Shown: piece by piece, positions 9,765 to 20,628 of the stretch
Layout: each line of letters starts with the position of its first letter
How positions within the stretch are numbered: the stretch's first letter is position 1
Assembly (NCBI RefSeq): GCF_026015985.1
Contig: NZ_CP110389.1
Span: 5,178,001 to 5,242,000, forward strand
Source of the DNA: Rhodopseudomonas sp. P2A-2r
GTDB lineage: Bacteria; Pseudomonadota; Alphaproteobacteria; Rhizobiales; Xanthobacteraceae
Direction: 5' to 3'
Length of the DNA: 64,000 nucleotides
Notes under the pieces: model-generated
Told to the model about the DNA's origin: nothing
The model's input: only the letters and a program-made list of their open reading frames with translations
Databases searched by the model: none
Translations under genes and position numbers: made by a program

Positions 9765-10582
9765 GTGGAACACGCTTTGGAGGTGCGCGGGGTGTCCCTG
9801 CGCTTCGGGGAGTCCGGGCGCTGACCGACGTCAGCTTCGCCGTGCGTGACGGCGAGCTGTTCTCGATCATCGGCCCCAACGGCGCCGGCAAGACCTCGAT
9901 CGTCAACTGCATCTCCGGCCGCTATCGCCCGACCGAGGGGCAGCTGTTCTATCGCGGCCGCGACATCACCGCGCTCAACCCCAATGCACGGCCCGGCCTC
10001 GGCATCGGCCGCACCTTCCAGAACCTCGCGCTGTTCCACCACATGAGCGTGCTCGACAACATCATGGTCGGGCGCCATCACCTCCTGAAGAACAACTTCC
10101 TGACAGGCTCGCTGTACTGGCTCACCGGCGCGCGCAAGGAAGAACTGGAACACCGCCGCAAGGTCGAGGAGATCATCGACTTCCTCGATCTGCAGAGCGT
10201 GCGCAAGGCCACCGCCGGCACCCTGCCCTATGGCCTGCGCAAGCGGGTCGAGCTGGCTCGCGCCATGGCGCTGGAGCCCAGCCTGATCCTGCTCGACGAA
10301 CCGATGGCCGGCATGAACTTCGAGGAAAAGGAGGACATGGCCCGCTACATCGTCGACCTCAACGAGGAGTTCGGCATGACGGTGATGATGATCGAGCACG
10401 ACATGGGCGTGGTGATGGACATTTCCCATCGCGTCATGGTGCTGGATTTCGGCCGCAAGATCGCCGAGGGCGATCCCGCCGCCGTGCTCGCCGACCCCCA
10501 TGTCAAGCGCGCTTATCTCGGCGAGGAAGACGACGTGCTGGTCGATCCCGACGACACCCCGATCTCGGAGAGCGCGGCATGA
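9765..10582 (+). CDS. livG: Liv-type ABC transporter ATPase (LivG family), second system, one-base frameshift
   Basis: Starts at GTG 9765 behind a strong GGGGAGGAA ribosome site. The frame then stops within 20 codons unless one G is added to the G run 9807-9810, which restores RFGGVRALTDVSFAVRDGEL. The restored 272-residue protein has Walker A GPNGAGKTS, Walker B LILLDEPMAGM, and the H-loop MIEHDMGVVMDISHR. The signature loop reads LPYGLRKRVELARAMALE, typical of LivG-like ATPases. The C-terminus has an acidic tail. It overlaps the ligase gene by ATGA, tying transport to CoA activation. An intact downstream ATG is not well placed, so the break is probably a sequence error. Confidence 0.85.
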
Positions 10583-12509
10583 TGGATTATGCAGGCCGGG
10601 TGGCCCAGGCCGACACCTTTCCAAAGCTGCTGCGGTTGAACGCCCGCGAATATGGCGGCGAGATCGCGTTGCGCGAAAAGGATTTTGGATTGTGGCGCGT
10701 GTTCACCTGGAACGCCTATCAGGACCGGGTGAAGGCCTTCGCGCTTGGTCTGGTCGAACTGGGCCTCGGCCGCGGCGACGTCATCGGCATCATCGGCGAC
10801 AACCGGCCGGACTGGGTGGCGGCGGAGATCGCCGCCCATGCGGTGGGCGGCATGAGCCTTGGCCTGTACCGCGACGTGCTCGACGAGGAAGCCGCCTATC
10901 TCCTGAACTACGGTGAAGCGAAACTGGTGTTCGCCGAGGACGAGGAACAGGTCGACAAGCTGCTAGCGCTGGCCGACCGGGTGCCTGAACTTCGCCACAT
11001 CGTCTATTCCGACCCGCGCGGCATGCGCAAATACGACGACCCGCGCCTTCTCAGCGCCGACAAGCTGGCCGCCATGGGTCGCGAACGCGCCGCGCGCGAG
11101 CCGGATCTGTACAACCAACTCGTTGACGCGACCCAAGGCGAGGACGTCGCGATCCTGTGTACGACCTCAGGCACCACGTCGCATCCCAAGCTGGCGATGC
11201 TGGCCGCCGGCCGCGTGCTTGGCCACTGCGCGACCTATCTCAGCTTCGATCCCAAGGATTCGTCCGACGAATACGTCTCGGTGCTGCCGCTGCCGTGGAT
11301 CATGGAACAGGTCTATGCCATGGGCAAAGGCCTGCTGTGCCGGATGAAGGTCAACTTCGTCGAGCAGGCGGACACCATGATGAACGATTTCCGCGAGATC
11401 GCGCCGACCTTCGTGCTGTTCGCGCCGCGGGTGTGGGAAGGCATCGCGGCTGACGTGCGCGCGCGCGTCATGGACGCCTCGCCGTTGAAGCAGAATTTTT
11501 ACGAATACGGCATGAAGGCCGGATTGGCCGCGCTGGCCGAAGGCAAGCATTCGGCGATCGCCGACGCGGTGCTGTTCCGCGCGCTGCGCGACCGGCTCGG
11601 CTTCACCCGGCTGCGCTCGGCGGCGACTGGCGGCGCGGCGCTGGGCCCGGACACATTCAAGTTCTTTCGCGCTATGGGCGTGCCGCTGCGCACGCTGTAC
11701 GGCCAGACCGAGACGCTGGGCGCCTTCACCTTGCACCAGCCGGATGCCGTCAATCCCGACACCACCGGCGTGGCCATGGGCGACAACATCCAGATCGAGA
11801 TCCGCGACCCCGACGTGCACGGGGTCGGCGAGATCGTGGTCAAGCACCCCAACATGTTCCTCGGCTATTTCAAGGCGCCGGAAGCCTCCTCCGCCGACCT
11901 GCGCGACGGCTGGATGCATTCCGGTGACGCCGGCTATTTCAACGACACCAAGCAGCTTGTGGTGATCGACCGCATCAAGGATCTCGCGCAGACCGCGCGC
12001 GGCGAGCGCTTCTCGCCGCAATATATCGAGAACAAGCTGAAGTTCTCCCCTACATCGCCGAGACCGTGGTGCTCGGCGACCAGCGCGATGTGCTGGCGGC
12101 GATGATCTGCATCCGCTTCTCGATCGTCTCCAAATGGGCGGAGAAGAACCGGCTGGCCTTCACCACCTATACCGACCTTGCCTCACGGCCGGAGGTCTAT
12201 GCGCTGGTTCGCAAGGAGGTCGAGGCGGTCAACGCCACGCTGCCGCCGGCGCAGCAGATTTCGAAATTCCTGCTGCTCTACAAGGAACTCGATGCCGACG
12301 ACGGCGAGCTGACCCGGACGCGAAAGGTCCGCCGCAGCGTCATCAACGAGAAATACGCCGATATCATCGACGGCATCTATGGCGGCGCCCGCGAGATCCC
12401 CGTCGATACCGTGATCCGCTTCCAGGACGGCACCACCCAGCGCATCCGCACCACGCTGGAGGTCGTCGACCTCAATCGCCCGATCGCGGCGATGGAGGCG
12501 GCGGAATGA
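10579..12509 (+). CDS. AMP-forming acyl-CoA ligase (long-chain fatty-acid ligase type), one-base frameshift
   Basis: About 643 residues of the ANL adenylating superfamily: activates a carboxylic acid with ATP and joins it to CoA. The phosphate loop reads TTSGTTSHPK near residue 195, the A5 motif is YGQTET near 375, and the A7 region is GWMHSGDAGYFN. The size and long C-terminus match the FadD15-like long-chain group more than short aromatic ligases. The frame breaks at the C run 12047-12050; one added C gives KLKFSPYIAETVVLGDQRDVL, and the C-terminal lid domain then follows to 12509. Its position between livG and livH, coupled to livG by ATGA, suggests it activates what the transporter imports. 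Confidence 0.87.
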
Positions 12510-12539
12510 GGGTGCAGCAACATATCCCGGCGCCAGTAA

Positions 12540-12735
12540 TGGTGCCCTCTCCCCCAAGCAAAGCGAAGCTTTGCAGGCTGGGAGGGGCTGCACCGGCCGA
12601 TACCTGAAACTCATTCGGGAGAGGGGGACCGCACGCTCCGGCCTCACCTGTGGCGCCCCTCTCCCGCCTTCGCTTCGCTCAGGCCCCCTCTCCCACCAAG
12701 CTCCGCTTCGCTGCGCTCGGGGAGAGGGGATCCGC
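12540..12735. repeat. Intergenic palindromic repeat related to 5572-5732
   Basis: Several CCCTCTCCC / GGGAGAGGG segments and CTTCGCTTCGCT stretches alternate in opposite orientations between the ligase and livH. Same element family as the block between livK and livH. No gene. Confidence 0.65.
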
Positions 12736-12761
12736 CTCACATCATTCGCGTGCAGGCCATC

Positions 12762-13655
12762 ATGAACACCCACCTCCTGCTCCAGCTTCTCGTCAACGGC
12801 CTCGTGGTCGGCACGCTGTATGGCGTGGTGGCGATGTCATTCGTGCTGATTTACAAGGCCACGCAGGTGGTCAACTTCGCGCAGGGCGAGTTGCTGCTGA
12901 TCGGCGCCTGGGTGTGCTGGACGCTGCTGACGAAATATCAAGTGCCGTTTTGGCTGGGCATGCCGATGACGCTGATCTTCATGTTCGCCTTCGGCATCGC
13001 CATCCAGATCGTGATCCTGCGGCCGATGATCGGCGAGCCGATCATCTCGGTGATCATGGTGACCATCGCGCTGTCCACCGTGTTCCAGGCGTCCTTGAAA
13101 TGGATCTACGGGGTCAGCCCGCAGCCGTTCCCACGGGTGTTCACCAGCGACTCCGTCAGCTTCGCCGGGCTGCAGATCCAGACCGTCTATGTCATGAGCC
13201 TCGTGGTCTCCGTGCTGATGATGATCGGCATGGCGTGGTTCTTCCGGGTGTCGAAATGGGGCCTGGCGATGCGCGCCACCGCGTTCAACCAGCAGGTCGC
13301 GCAGTCGCTGGGCATTTCCGTCAAGACCGTGTTCGCCATGGCCTGGGCGATCTCGGCCATGGTGTCCGCGGTCGCCGGTGTCGTCGTCGCCGTCGTCAAC
13401 GGCGTGTCGTCGGGGCTGTCGATCTACGGCATCAAGGTGTTTCCTGCGGCGATCCTCGGCGGCCTGGATTCAATCGGCGGCGCGGTGCTCGGCGGCATCA
13501 TCATCGGCGTGCTGGAAAACCTCGCGCAGTTCGTCGACAGCGAATACCTGCACTGGGGCAACCTTTATGAAATTGCGCCGTTCTACGTGCTCATCATCAT
13601 CCTGATGATCAAGCCCTATGGCCTGTTCGGCACCAAAGACATCGAGCGGGTCTGA
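12762..13655 (+). CDS. livH: Liv-type ABC transporter permease (LivH family), second system
   Basis: A 297-residue inner-membrane permease. N-terminus LLVNGLVVGTLYGVVAMSFV and VVNFAQGELLLIGAW are LivH signatures, and the C-terminal LGGLDSIGGAVLGG loop is the ATPase contact. About eight hydrophobic helices. I use ATG 12762; an in-frame GTG at 12750 is also possible and no strong ribosome site decides between them. It is unbroken, unlike the first livH. LivM follows after only five bases. Confidence 0.92.
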   Translation: MNTHLLLQLLVNGLVVGTLYGVVAMSFVLIYKATQVVNFAQGELLLIGAWVCWTLLTKYQVPFWLGMPMTLIFMFAFGIAIQIVILRPMIGEPIISVIMVTIALSTVFQASLKWIYGVSPQPFPRVFTSDSVSFAGLQIQTVYVMSLVVSVLMMIGMAWFFRVSKWGLAMRATAFNQQVAQSLGISVKTVFAMAWAISAMVSAVAGVVVAVVNGVSSGLSIYGIKVFPAAILGGLDSIGGAVLGGIIIGVLENLAQFVDSEYLHWGNLYEIAPFYVLIIILMIKPYGLFGTKDIERV

Positions 13656-13660
13656 TCCAG

Positions 13661-14734
13661 ATGGCAACTCCTTCCCTGATTCCGGCCGGCGACTTCCGCA
13701 CCTCCTACGCGGCGGACACCACCATCTTTCCGACCGCCACCAGCCGCAATTTCTGCATCGCAGGGATCGTGCTGGTGTGCCTCGCGCCACAGCTGTTCAG
13801 CGAATACTGGCTCAGCGTGCTGATCCAGATCGGCATCTTCGGCATTGCCGCCCTCGGGCTGAACATCCTCGTTGGCTTCACCGGCCAGATTTCCATCGGC
13901 CACGCCGCCTTCTTCCTGCTCGGCGCCTTCACCTCGGCCTACATCTCCAACCACGCGCCGATCCCGGTGTTCTTCGCCATACCGCTGGCCGGCGTCGTCA
14001 CCGCGCTGGTCGGGCTGATCTTCGGCCTGCCGGCGGCTCGGCTGAAGGGGCTCTATCTCGTCATCGCGACGCTGGCCGCGCAATACATCCTGCTCGACTT
14101 CTTCTCGCGCGCCGAATGGTTCACCGGCGGCTCGGTGCCGGCGATGGCCGAGCCGTTCTCGATCTTCGGCTATGTGCTGCGCGGCGACCGACAATATTTC
14201 TACGTGGTGCTGGCCTATGTGGTGGCGAGCTATCTGCTGGTCACCAACCTGATGCGCTCGCGCGACGGCCGCGCGCTGGTGGCCATCCGCGACCATTATC
14301 TCTCGGCCGAGATCATGGGCATCAACCTGACCAAATACCGCACGCTGTCCTTCGGGTTGGCCGCCTTTTTCGCCGGCATCTCCGGCGCTCTTTATGCGCA
14401 CTATCAGCTGGTGGTCTCCAACGAGGGTTTTGGCATCGAGCGCTCGATCCTGTTCCTGGCCATGGTCATCATCGGCGGCACCGGCTCCATCTCCGGCACC
14501 CTGATGGGCACCGCCTTCGTGGTGCTGCTGCCGGAATCCATGGAGTGGATTTCGGCCAGCCTGAAGGGCAGCGCGATCGACCGCGCTTTGCAACTCAACA
14601 ACAACCTGACCTTCCTGCGCGAGATCGCCATCGGCCTGATCATCATCGCCTTCCTGATCTTCGAGCCAGACGGCCTCGCGCATCGCTGGCGACAGATCAA
14701 GACCTACTGGAAACTGTACCCGTTTTCGCATTGA
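13661..14734 (+). CDS. livM: Liv-type ABC transporter permease (LivM family), second system
   Basis: A 357-residue inner-membrane permease with a 30-residue polar start, then about nine hydrophobic helices. LivM landmarks are GLNILVGFTGQISIGHAAFF near residue 66 and the coupling segment GRALVAIRDHYLSAEIMGIN near 205. It lacks the long C-terminal extension of the LivM at 6723-8030, so the two systems are not simple recent duplicates. It pairs with the LivH directly upstream. Confidence 0.92.
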   Translation: MATPSLIPAGDFRTSYAADTTIFPTATSRNFCIAGIVLVCLAPQLFSEYWLSVLIQIGIFGIAALGLNILVGFTGQISIGHAAFFLLGAFTSAYISNHAPIPVFFAIPLAGVVTALVGLIFGLPAARLKGLYLVIATLAAQYILLDFFSRAEWFTGGSVPAMAEPFSIFGYVLRGDRQYFYVVLAYVVASYLLVTNLMRSRDGRALVAIRDHYLSAEIMGINLTKYRTLSFGLAAFFAGISGALYAHYQLVVSNEGFGIERSILFLAMVIIGGTGSISGTLMGTAFVVLLPESMEWISASLKGSAIDRALQLNNNLTFLREIAIGLIIIAFLIFEPDGLAHRWRQIKTYWKLYPFSH

Positions 14735-14794
14735 GGTTGGAACGGGACTGGCTAGACTGAGACCTCAAAACAAAAAATCACCGGGAGAATGCTC

Positions 14795-16075
14795 ATGACG
14801 ATGAAATCGCTGCTCAGTACCGCATCCGTCGCCCTCTTGCTCGCGGGGGCAAGCGCCACCGCGCAGGCGCAGATCGCGCTCGGCCATCTCGCCGATTATT
14901 CCGGCGGCACCTCCGATGTCGGCACGCCCTACGGCCAGGGGGTCGCCGACACCTTTGCCTGGATCAACAAGAATGGCGGCATCGGCGGCAAGCCGGTCAA
15001 TGTCGACACCGTCGACTACGGCTACCAGGTGCCGCGCGCCATCGCGCTGTACAAGAAATGGTCCGGTGCCGACAAGGTTTCCGCGATCATGGGCTGGGGC
15101 ACCGCCGACACCGAGGCGCTGACCGGCTTCCTGGCCGCCGACAAGATCCCGGACATCTCCGGCTCCTATGCCGCCGCCCTGACCGACCCCACCGGCGCCG
15201 GCGGCAAGGCCAAGCCCGCCCCCTACAACTTCTTCTACGGCCCCTCCTACTCCGACGCGCTGCGCGCCGAACTGACCTGGGCGGCCGAGGACTGGAAGGC
15301 CAAGGGCAAGACCGGCAAGCCGAAATTCGTCCACATGGGCGCCAACCATCCCTACCCCAACGCGCCGAAGGCCGCGGGCGAGGCGATGGCCACCGAACTC
15401 GGCTTCGAGGTGCTGCCGCCATTGGTGTTCGCGCTGGCGCCCGGCGACTACAGCGCCCAGTGCCTGAGCCTGAAGTCCGCCGGCGCCAATTACGCCTATC
15501 TCGGCAACACCGCCGCCTCCAACATCTCGGTGATGAAGGCCTGCAAGTCCGCCGGTGTCGACGTTCAGTTCATGAGCAACGTCTGGGGCATGGACGAGAA
15601 CGCCGCGAAGACTGCGGGCGATGCCGCCGACGGCGTGATCTTCCCGCTGCGCACCGCAGTGAGCTGGGGCGGCGACGCGCCGGGCATGAAGACGGTGATG
15701 GAGATCTCCAAGATGTCCGACCCCACCGGCGCGGTCTATCGTCCCGTGCATTACATCGCCGCGGTCTGCACCACACTGTACATGAAGGAAGCGCTGGACT
15801 GGGCCGTCAAGAACGGCGGCGCGACCGGCGAGAACGTCGCCAAGGGTTTCTACCAGAAGAAAGACTGGGTGCCGGCCGGTATGGAAGGCGTGTGCAATCC
15901 TTCGACCTGGACCGACAAGGACCATCGCCCGACCATGAAGGTCGACCTCTACCGCTCGAAAGTGACCGGCGCTACCGATGGCGACCTCAACGACGTCATG
16001 AAGAAGGGCACCATCAAGCTGGAGAAGGTGAAGACCGTCGAACTGCCGCGCAAGCCGGAATGGTTCGGCTGGTAG
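14795..16075 (+). CDS. livK: Periplasmic substrate-binding protein, second Liv system
   Basis: A 426-residue type 1 periplasmic-binding protein. GGGAGA lies upstream with proper spacing for ATG 14795 (MTMKSLL), better than for the in-frame ATG at 14789. A signal peptide ends near SATAQAQ. The mature start, IALGHLADYSGGTSDVGTPY, is characteristic of the family. Two Cys pairs (around AQCLSLKS/KACKSAG and AVCTT/GVCNPS) could form disulfides. Its sequence is quite different from the livK at 4303, implying a different ligand. It sits between livM and livF of the same operon. Confidence 0.9.
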   Translation: MTMKSLLSTASVALLLAGASATAQAQIALGHLADYSGGTSDVGTPYGQGVADTFAWINKNGGIGGKPVNVDTVDYGYQVPRAIALYKKWSGADKVSAIMGWGTADTEALTGFLAADKIPDISGSYAAALTDPTGAGGKAKPAPYNFFYGPSYSDALRAELTWAAEDWKAKGKTGKPKFVHMGANHPYPNAPKAAGEAMATELGFEVLPPLVFALAPGDYSAQCLSLKSAGANYAYLGNTAASNISVMKACKSAGVDVQFMSNVWGMDENAAKTAGDAADGVIFPLRTAVSWGGDAPGMKTVMEISKMSDPTGAVYRPVHYIAAVCTTLYMKEALDWAVKNGGATGENVAKGFYQKKDWVPAGMEGVCNPSTWTDKDHRPTMKVDLYRSKVTGATDGDLNDVMKKGTIKLEKVKTVELPRKPEWFGW

Positions 16076-16089
16076 TTCATTCCCGCGCA

Positions 16090-16195
16090 CGCCTGTCGTC
16101 CCCGCGAAGGCGGGGACCCAGTAAACGGCGGACGTTCGGTTCTATCATTGCCGCTGCCGACGACTGGATCACCCGCTCTCGCGGGTGATGACAAG
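16090..16195. repeat. Composite intergenic palindromic repeat
   Basis: Stem one TGTCGTCCCCGC-GAAG-GCGGGGACCCAGTA and stem two ACTGGATCACCCGC-TCTC-GCGGGTGATGACA lie in opposite orientation around a unique centre. Same design as 9495-9640. It lies between livK and livF of the second system, so the operon is interrupted by an RNA-stem element. Confidence 0.72.
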
Positions 16196-16243
16196 CGAGG
16201 GCAAGGCGGGTGTCACCCTCTTCACGAAGATCGGGATCCAGAT

Positions 16244-17085
<842 letters not shown>

Positions 17086-17208
17086 CCGCGCTTTTTGGAG
17101 GCGAGTTCCGTTGATCTGTCTCATGGCAGGATTGGTGCTAGGTGCTATGATCTTTTGGATCATGACACCCCGCATCGTCGGTCGTCATGAAGCCAGCCGA
17201 GGAACCTG

Positions 17209-18434
17209 ATGCGCCACTTCGACTCCCTCGAAAATTGCGACCCCTCGCACCGCCATGCCAACTTGTTTTCGCGGCTGCCGGATATGCTGCGCCACGCCAT
17301 GGCCGCGCCGGCCTATGCCGAGCGCCTGAAGGGTATCAATCCCTCCACCGTCGTCAACGCTGCCGCGCTGGCGCGGCTGCCGGTGCTGCGCAAGTCCGAC
17401 CTCCCGGGCCTGCAGAAGGCGCGACCGCCGTTCGGCGGGCTGGTGATCAGCCCGCCCGGATCGTTCGGGCGGCTGTTCACCTCGCCCGGTCCGATCTTCG
17501 AGCCCGAGTCGAAACATCTCGACCCCTGGCACGGCGCCCGCGCTCTGTTCGCGGCGGGCTTCCGCGCGGGCGACGTGGTGCTGAACACGTTCAGCTATCA
17601 CATGACGCCCGGCGGCTTCATCTTCGATGGCGCGGCGCGAGCGCTGGGCTGTGCCGTGATTCCAGCGGGGCCGGGCAATACCGAGCAGCAGCTGGAGCTG
17701 ATCGAGGCCTATCGCCCGGTGGCCTATAGCGGCACCCCGGATTTCCTGAAAATCCTGCTCGATGCTGGCAGGACCGGCAAACGCGACGTCTCGTCGATCA
17801 AGCGCGCGCTGGTGTCCGGGGCGGCGTTTCCGAAATCGCTGCAGGACGACATCAAGGCCCGCGGGATCGACGCCTATCAGGCCTTCGCCACCGCGGACCT
17901 CGGCTTCATCGCCTATGAAAGCGCGGCCCGCGACGGGCTGATCGTCAACGAGGACCTGATCCTGGAGATCGTCCGACCCGGCACCGGCGATCCGGTTCCC
18001 GAAGGCGATGTCGGCGAAATGGTTGTCACCTCGCTCGACCCGCACCATCCGTGGATCCGGCTGGCGTTGGGCGACCTCACCGCCGCCCTGCCCGGCCACT
18101 CGACCTGTGGCCGGACCAACATGCGGATCAAGGGCTGGATGGGCCGCGCCGACCAGGCCACCAAGGTCAAGGGCATGTTCGTGCGGCCGGAGCAGATCGC
18201 CGAGATCGGCCGGCTCCATCCCGAACTCGGCCGTCTCAGGCTGGTGGTGACGCGCCAGGGCGAGACCGATGTGATGACGCTGCAGGCGGAGGCCACCACG
18301 GCCGGCACGAACCTCCAGGAGGGGTTGCAATGACCCTGCGGAGCGTGAGCAAGCTTGGCGGCACCGTCGCACTGGTGGCCCCCGGAAGCCTTCCCAATGA
18401 CGGCAAGGTGATCTCCGACGAGCGCGGGGCATAG
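17209..18434 (+). CDS. PaaK-like AMP-forming CoA ligase with altered phosphate loop, one-base frameshift
   Basis: About 408 residues resembling the short phenylacetate-CoA ligase family. Landmarks are AGFRAGDVVLNTFSYHMTPG, YSGTPDFLKILLDAG and the C-terminal TLRSVSKLGGTVALVAPGSL ending with GKVISDER. Where PaaK proteins have SSGTTG, this one has TSPGPIFEPE, so ATP binding may differ or be lost; I believe this is a known subgroup near Liv clusters. The frame breaks at the G run 18321-18324; one added G yields EGVAMTLRSV and the last 36 residues. It closes the Liv cluster and may activate the imported acid or an intermediate. Confidence 0.75.
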
Positions 18435-18523
18435 CCGCCGAGGACGGGCCGCGGGTAAAAATCCCGGACTTGCTCTGCCGATCCTGATAAGCACCGGCCC
18501 TGAACAAGGACGGGCCGCCACCC

Positions 18524-18970
18524 ATGAAGTTGCTTTTGCCACAATTTGTCGAAAACCGGCTGTCGCATCCGATGGTCGCCAAGATGGTCAGCTTCGGCAT
18601 CATCGGCCTCGGCAATACTGTCATCGATCTGGCAATCTTCAGCCTTGCCTACAAGGTGCTCGGCCTGCCCCTGGTCCCCGCCAACGTCCTGGCCTGGATG
18701 GTCGCCGTGTCCGGATCGTATGTGATGAATACGATGATCACGTTCCGCGCCGAGTCCGGCCGGGTGTTGCGGCGCAAGGACTATGTCAGCTTCGTCGCCT
18801 CCGGCATCCTCGGGGTGATTGCGACCACCACGACGCTGGTGGTGCTGTCGAACTTCATGCCGGTGCTTTACGCCAAGTTGGCCTCGATCCTGGCCGGCTT
18901 CGTGGTCAATTTCACGATGTCGCATTTCGTGGTGTTCCGGACGAAGCTGCCGGCTGAACCGCGGCTTTAG
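18524..18970 (+). CDS. GtrA-family membrane protein
   Basis: A 148-residue protein with four hydrophobic helices and the GtrA layout: FGIIGLGNTVIDLAIFSLAY near the start and FVVNFTMSHFVVF near the end. GtrA proteins help flip or present polyprenyl-linked sugars in cell-wall and O-antigen modification. No glycosyltransferase is adjacent, though more GtrA genes and GT2 enzymes lie further right. Its last 59 bases overlap the end of the minus-strand VTT gene. An 11-base direct repeat, GGACGGGCCGC, occurs at 18442 and again at 18508, just before the start. Confidence 0.82.
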   Translation: MKLLLPQFVENRLSHPMVAKMVSFGIIGLGNTVIDLAIFSLAYKVLGLPLVPANVLAWMVAVSGSYVMNTMITFRAESGRVLRRKDYVSFVASGILGVIATTTTLVVLSNFMPVLYAKLASILAGFVVNFTMSHFVVFRTKLPAEPRL

Positions 18971-19556
18971 TCATCAGGATCGCCTTGACCCGCCGCGACA
19001 CCAGCAAGACGACGGTCGCGACGATCAGCGCGGCGAGGCCGATGAGCCACCCGCTGAACGGCAGCTCGCCATTCTCCAGCAGGATCGCCCGGCCGGAGGC
19101 GCCGATATAGGCGTACAGTGCGATCTGCGGAAGCGTGAACACCAGGGTGATCAGCGAATAAGGCAACAGGCCAATGCCAGTGAGGCCGAACAGGTAGTTC
19201 TGTACGCAGTTCGGCGCGGGCCCCCAGAAGCGCATCAGCGCGGCGATGCGCCAGCCCTCTTCGTCGATCGCCCGTGCCAGCACGCGCCATAGCGGCTTCC
19301 TCGCGGTCTGCCGCTCGACCCAGCCGCGCAACAGTCCGCGCGCCAACAGGAAGGCGAGGATGCAACCCAGCGTGGTGCTGGGCACTATCACAAACAGCGC
19401 ATGCAGACCGAATGCCGCTCCAGCGCCGATTACCAGAAATGTGCGCGGAACCGGCAGGAACGCCGCCACGACGAACAAGGCCGCCAACACGGCGGCTGCA
19501 CCCGCATCGAGCTGGCCAAAGCTCTCCAGCCAGCGGACGACGGCCTCGGAATTCAT
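18912..19556 (-). CDS. VTT/SNARE-associated (DedA-like, TVP38/TMEM64) membrane protein
   Basis: From ATG 19556 (MNSEAVVRWLESFG) a 214-residue polytopic protein. The VTT-domain core FLPVPRTFLVIGAGAAFG near residue 40 and the re-entrant pattern with LTGIGLLPYSL near 140 are typical. Family members move lipids across membranes. It lies downstream of the decayed epimerase-like gene on the same strand. Its 3' end overlaps the GtrA gene convergently by 59 bases, so the two genes share sequence and may interfere when both are transcribed. Confidence 0.78.
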   Translation of the reverse strand: MNSEAVVRWLESFGQLDAGAAAVLAALFVVAAFLPVPRTFLVIGAGAAFGLHALFVIVPSTTLGCILAFLLARGLLRGWVERQTARKPLWRVLARAIDEEGWRIAALMRFWGPAPNCVQNYLFGLTGIGLLPYSLITLVFTLPQIALYAYIGASGRAILLENGELPFSGWLIGLAALIVATVVLLVSRRVKAILMTKAAVQPAASSGTPRNATS

Positions 19557-19582
19557 GACGCCCTGCGTGCGGAAGTCTTCAT

Positions 19583-20321
19583 CTAGCCGAGCGCCCGGTC
19601 GGCTGCAGCGACGGCGCACAGCATATGGTAGAACGACGACGACGGAATGGCCGCCACTAGCGAGCGGTCCTCGGCATCGCGAAGCCGCAGCGCTGAGGCC
19701 AGCAATTCGCCGCAATGGCGCGCCGTGGGGCAAACGCTGATGCGCTCAAAGCCTTTCAGCAGCCCCACCCATTCGGCCTTATGGCCGGGCTCGACGGAGA
19801 ACGGCTCGATGCGCGACCAGTCCTGTTCAAAGTATTCGCCGAGCACCTGCTTCCTGCCGCCATAGAGGCTGGCGATGAACCATCCGAACAGGTCGCCGGC
19901 ACGGGCCTGGAAGGCCTGGTCGTGGGTCGCGTCGAAGGTGGCGACCAGCGCCTTGAACACGTGCATCTGCGGGTTCTGCCGGCGCGGCAGCGACGCCGGC
20001 ACGCCCTCCGCATAACCGCCATCGGGCGAGCGCAATGCGCTGTCGAAGAACGTCATCAGCGAGATCGATTTCGGCGCGCACCTGGGCATCGCCATCGATC
20101 TGGAATAGCGCTGCCGGCGCCAACAGCACGAAGGCGTGGTCGTAAGTGTCGCGCAGCGGATTGAGCACGCTGCCGCCGGTGGCGGCGTCCCAGCGTTCGG
20201 TGGACCACAGCGGGAGGGAATGGTCGATGAGCTGGGATTTCAACGACTTGACGATGTCAGCACCATTCGAGTAATTCGCGGTCGTTGTGCTCCCGTTTTC
20301 AAGCATAGGCATCTCGTCCAT
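19583..20321 (-). pseudogene. Decayed N-acylglucosamine-2-epimerase / mannose-6-phosphate isomerase family gene
   Basis: Two minus-strand frames together encode recognisable parts of the (alpha/alpha)6-barrel AGE family: WSTERWDAATGG, RDTYDHAFVLLA, then SLPRRQNPQMHVFKALVATF and HKAEWVGLLKGFE in the second frame. Two lesions are visible. The frame shifts near 20055-20066 (one extra base, or two lost). In addition, the N-terminal WDAATGG runs straight into SVLNPLRDTYDH, whereas full-length members, about 400 residues from memory, have roughly 80 more residues between these blocks. Only about 245 residues remain. Catalytic His and Arg residues of the missing part would be absent, so I call it nonfunctional. 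Confidence 0.7.
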
Positions 20322-20628
20322 CGATACGAAAATCGAGCTCACCTGTAGCACATGCCAGCACTGTACGCCCATACCGGCTCGATTGCTGATTGGGGCGTTG
20401 CGGCAGATTAGGGCGTTGCGCCTATGGCACAGTCGGGAATGCCAGGAAATTGTAAGCGCCAGATTATTACACAGTCGTCAGCAGCCGCATTGTACGCCCT
20501 GGCAACAATCACCTCAAAACCTCCAGATTGGCGATGCCGTTGGACATCAAGAAATATCTATCTTAGACACGATGGCTGGCTGATACCATCTTACCCAGCG
20601 GTAGGCCCCCGACGGCGCTACAATTGCA
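20322..20628. other. Intergenic, AT-richer, divergent promoters likely
   Basis: Lies between a leftward and a rightward gene, so promoters for both should be here. The sequence from about 20440 to 20600 is visibly AT-richer than the genes to the left. It marks the start of the polysaccharide region. I see no RNA gene or repeat. Confidence 0.4.

Noticed and set aside
14765..16090. Minus-strand frame of 441 codons opposite the second livK
   Set aside because: Gly/His/Arg-rich mirror of a strong gene, with no ribosome site.
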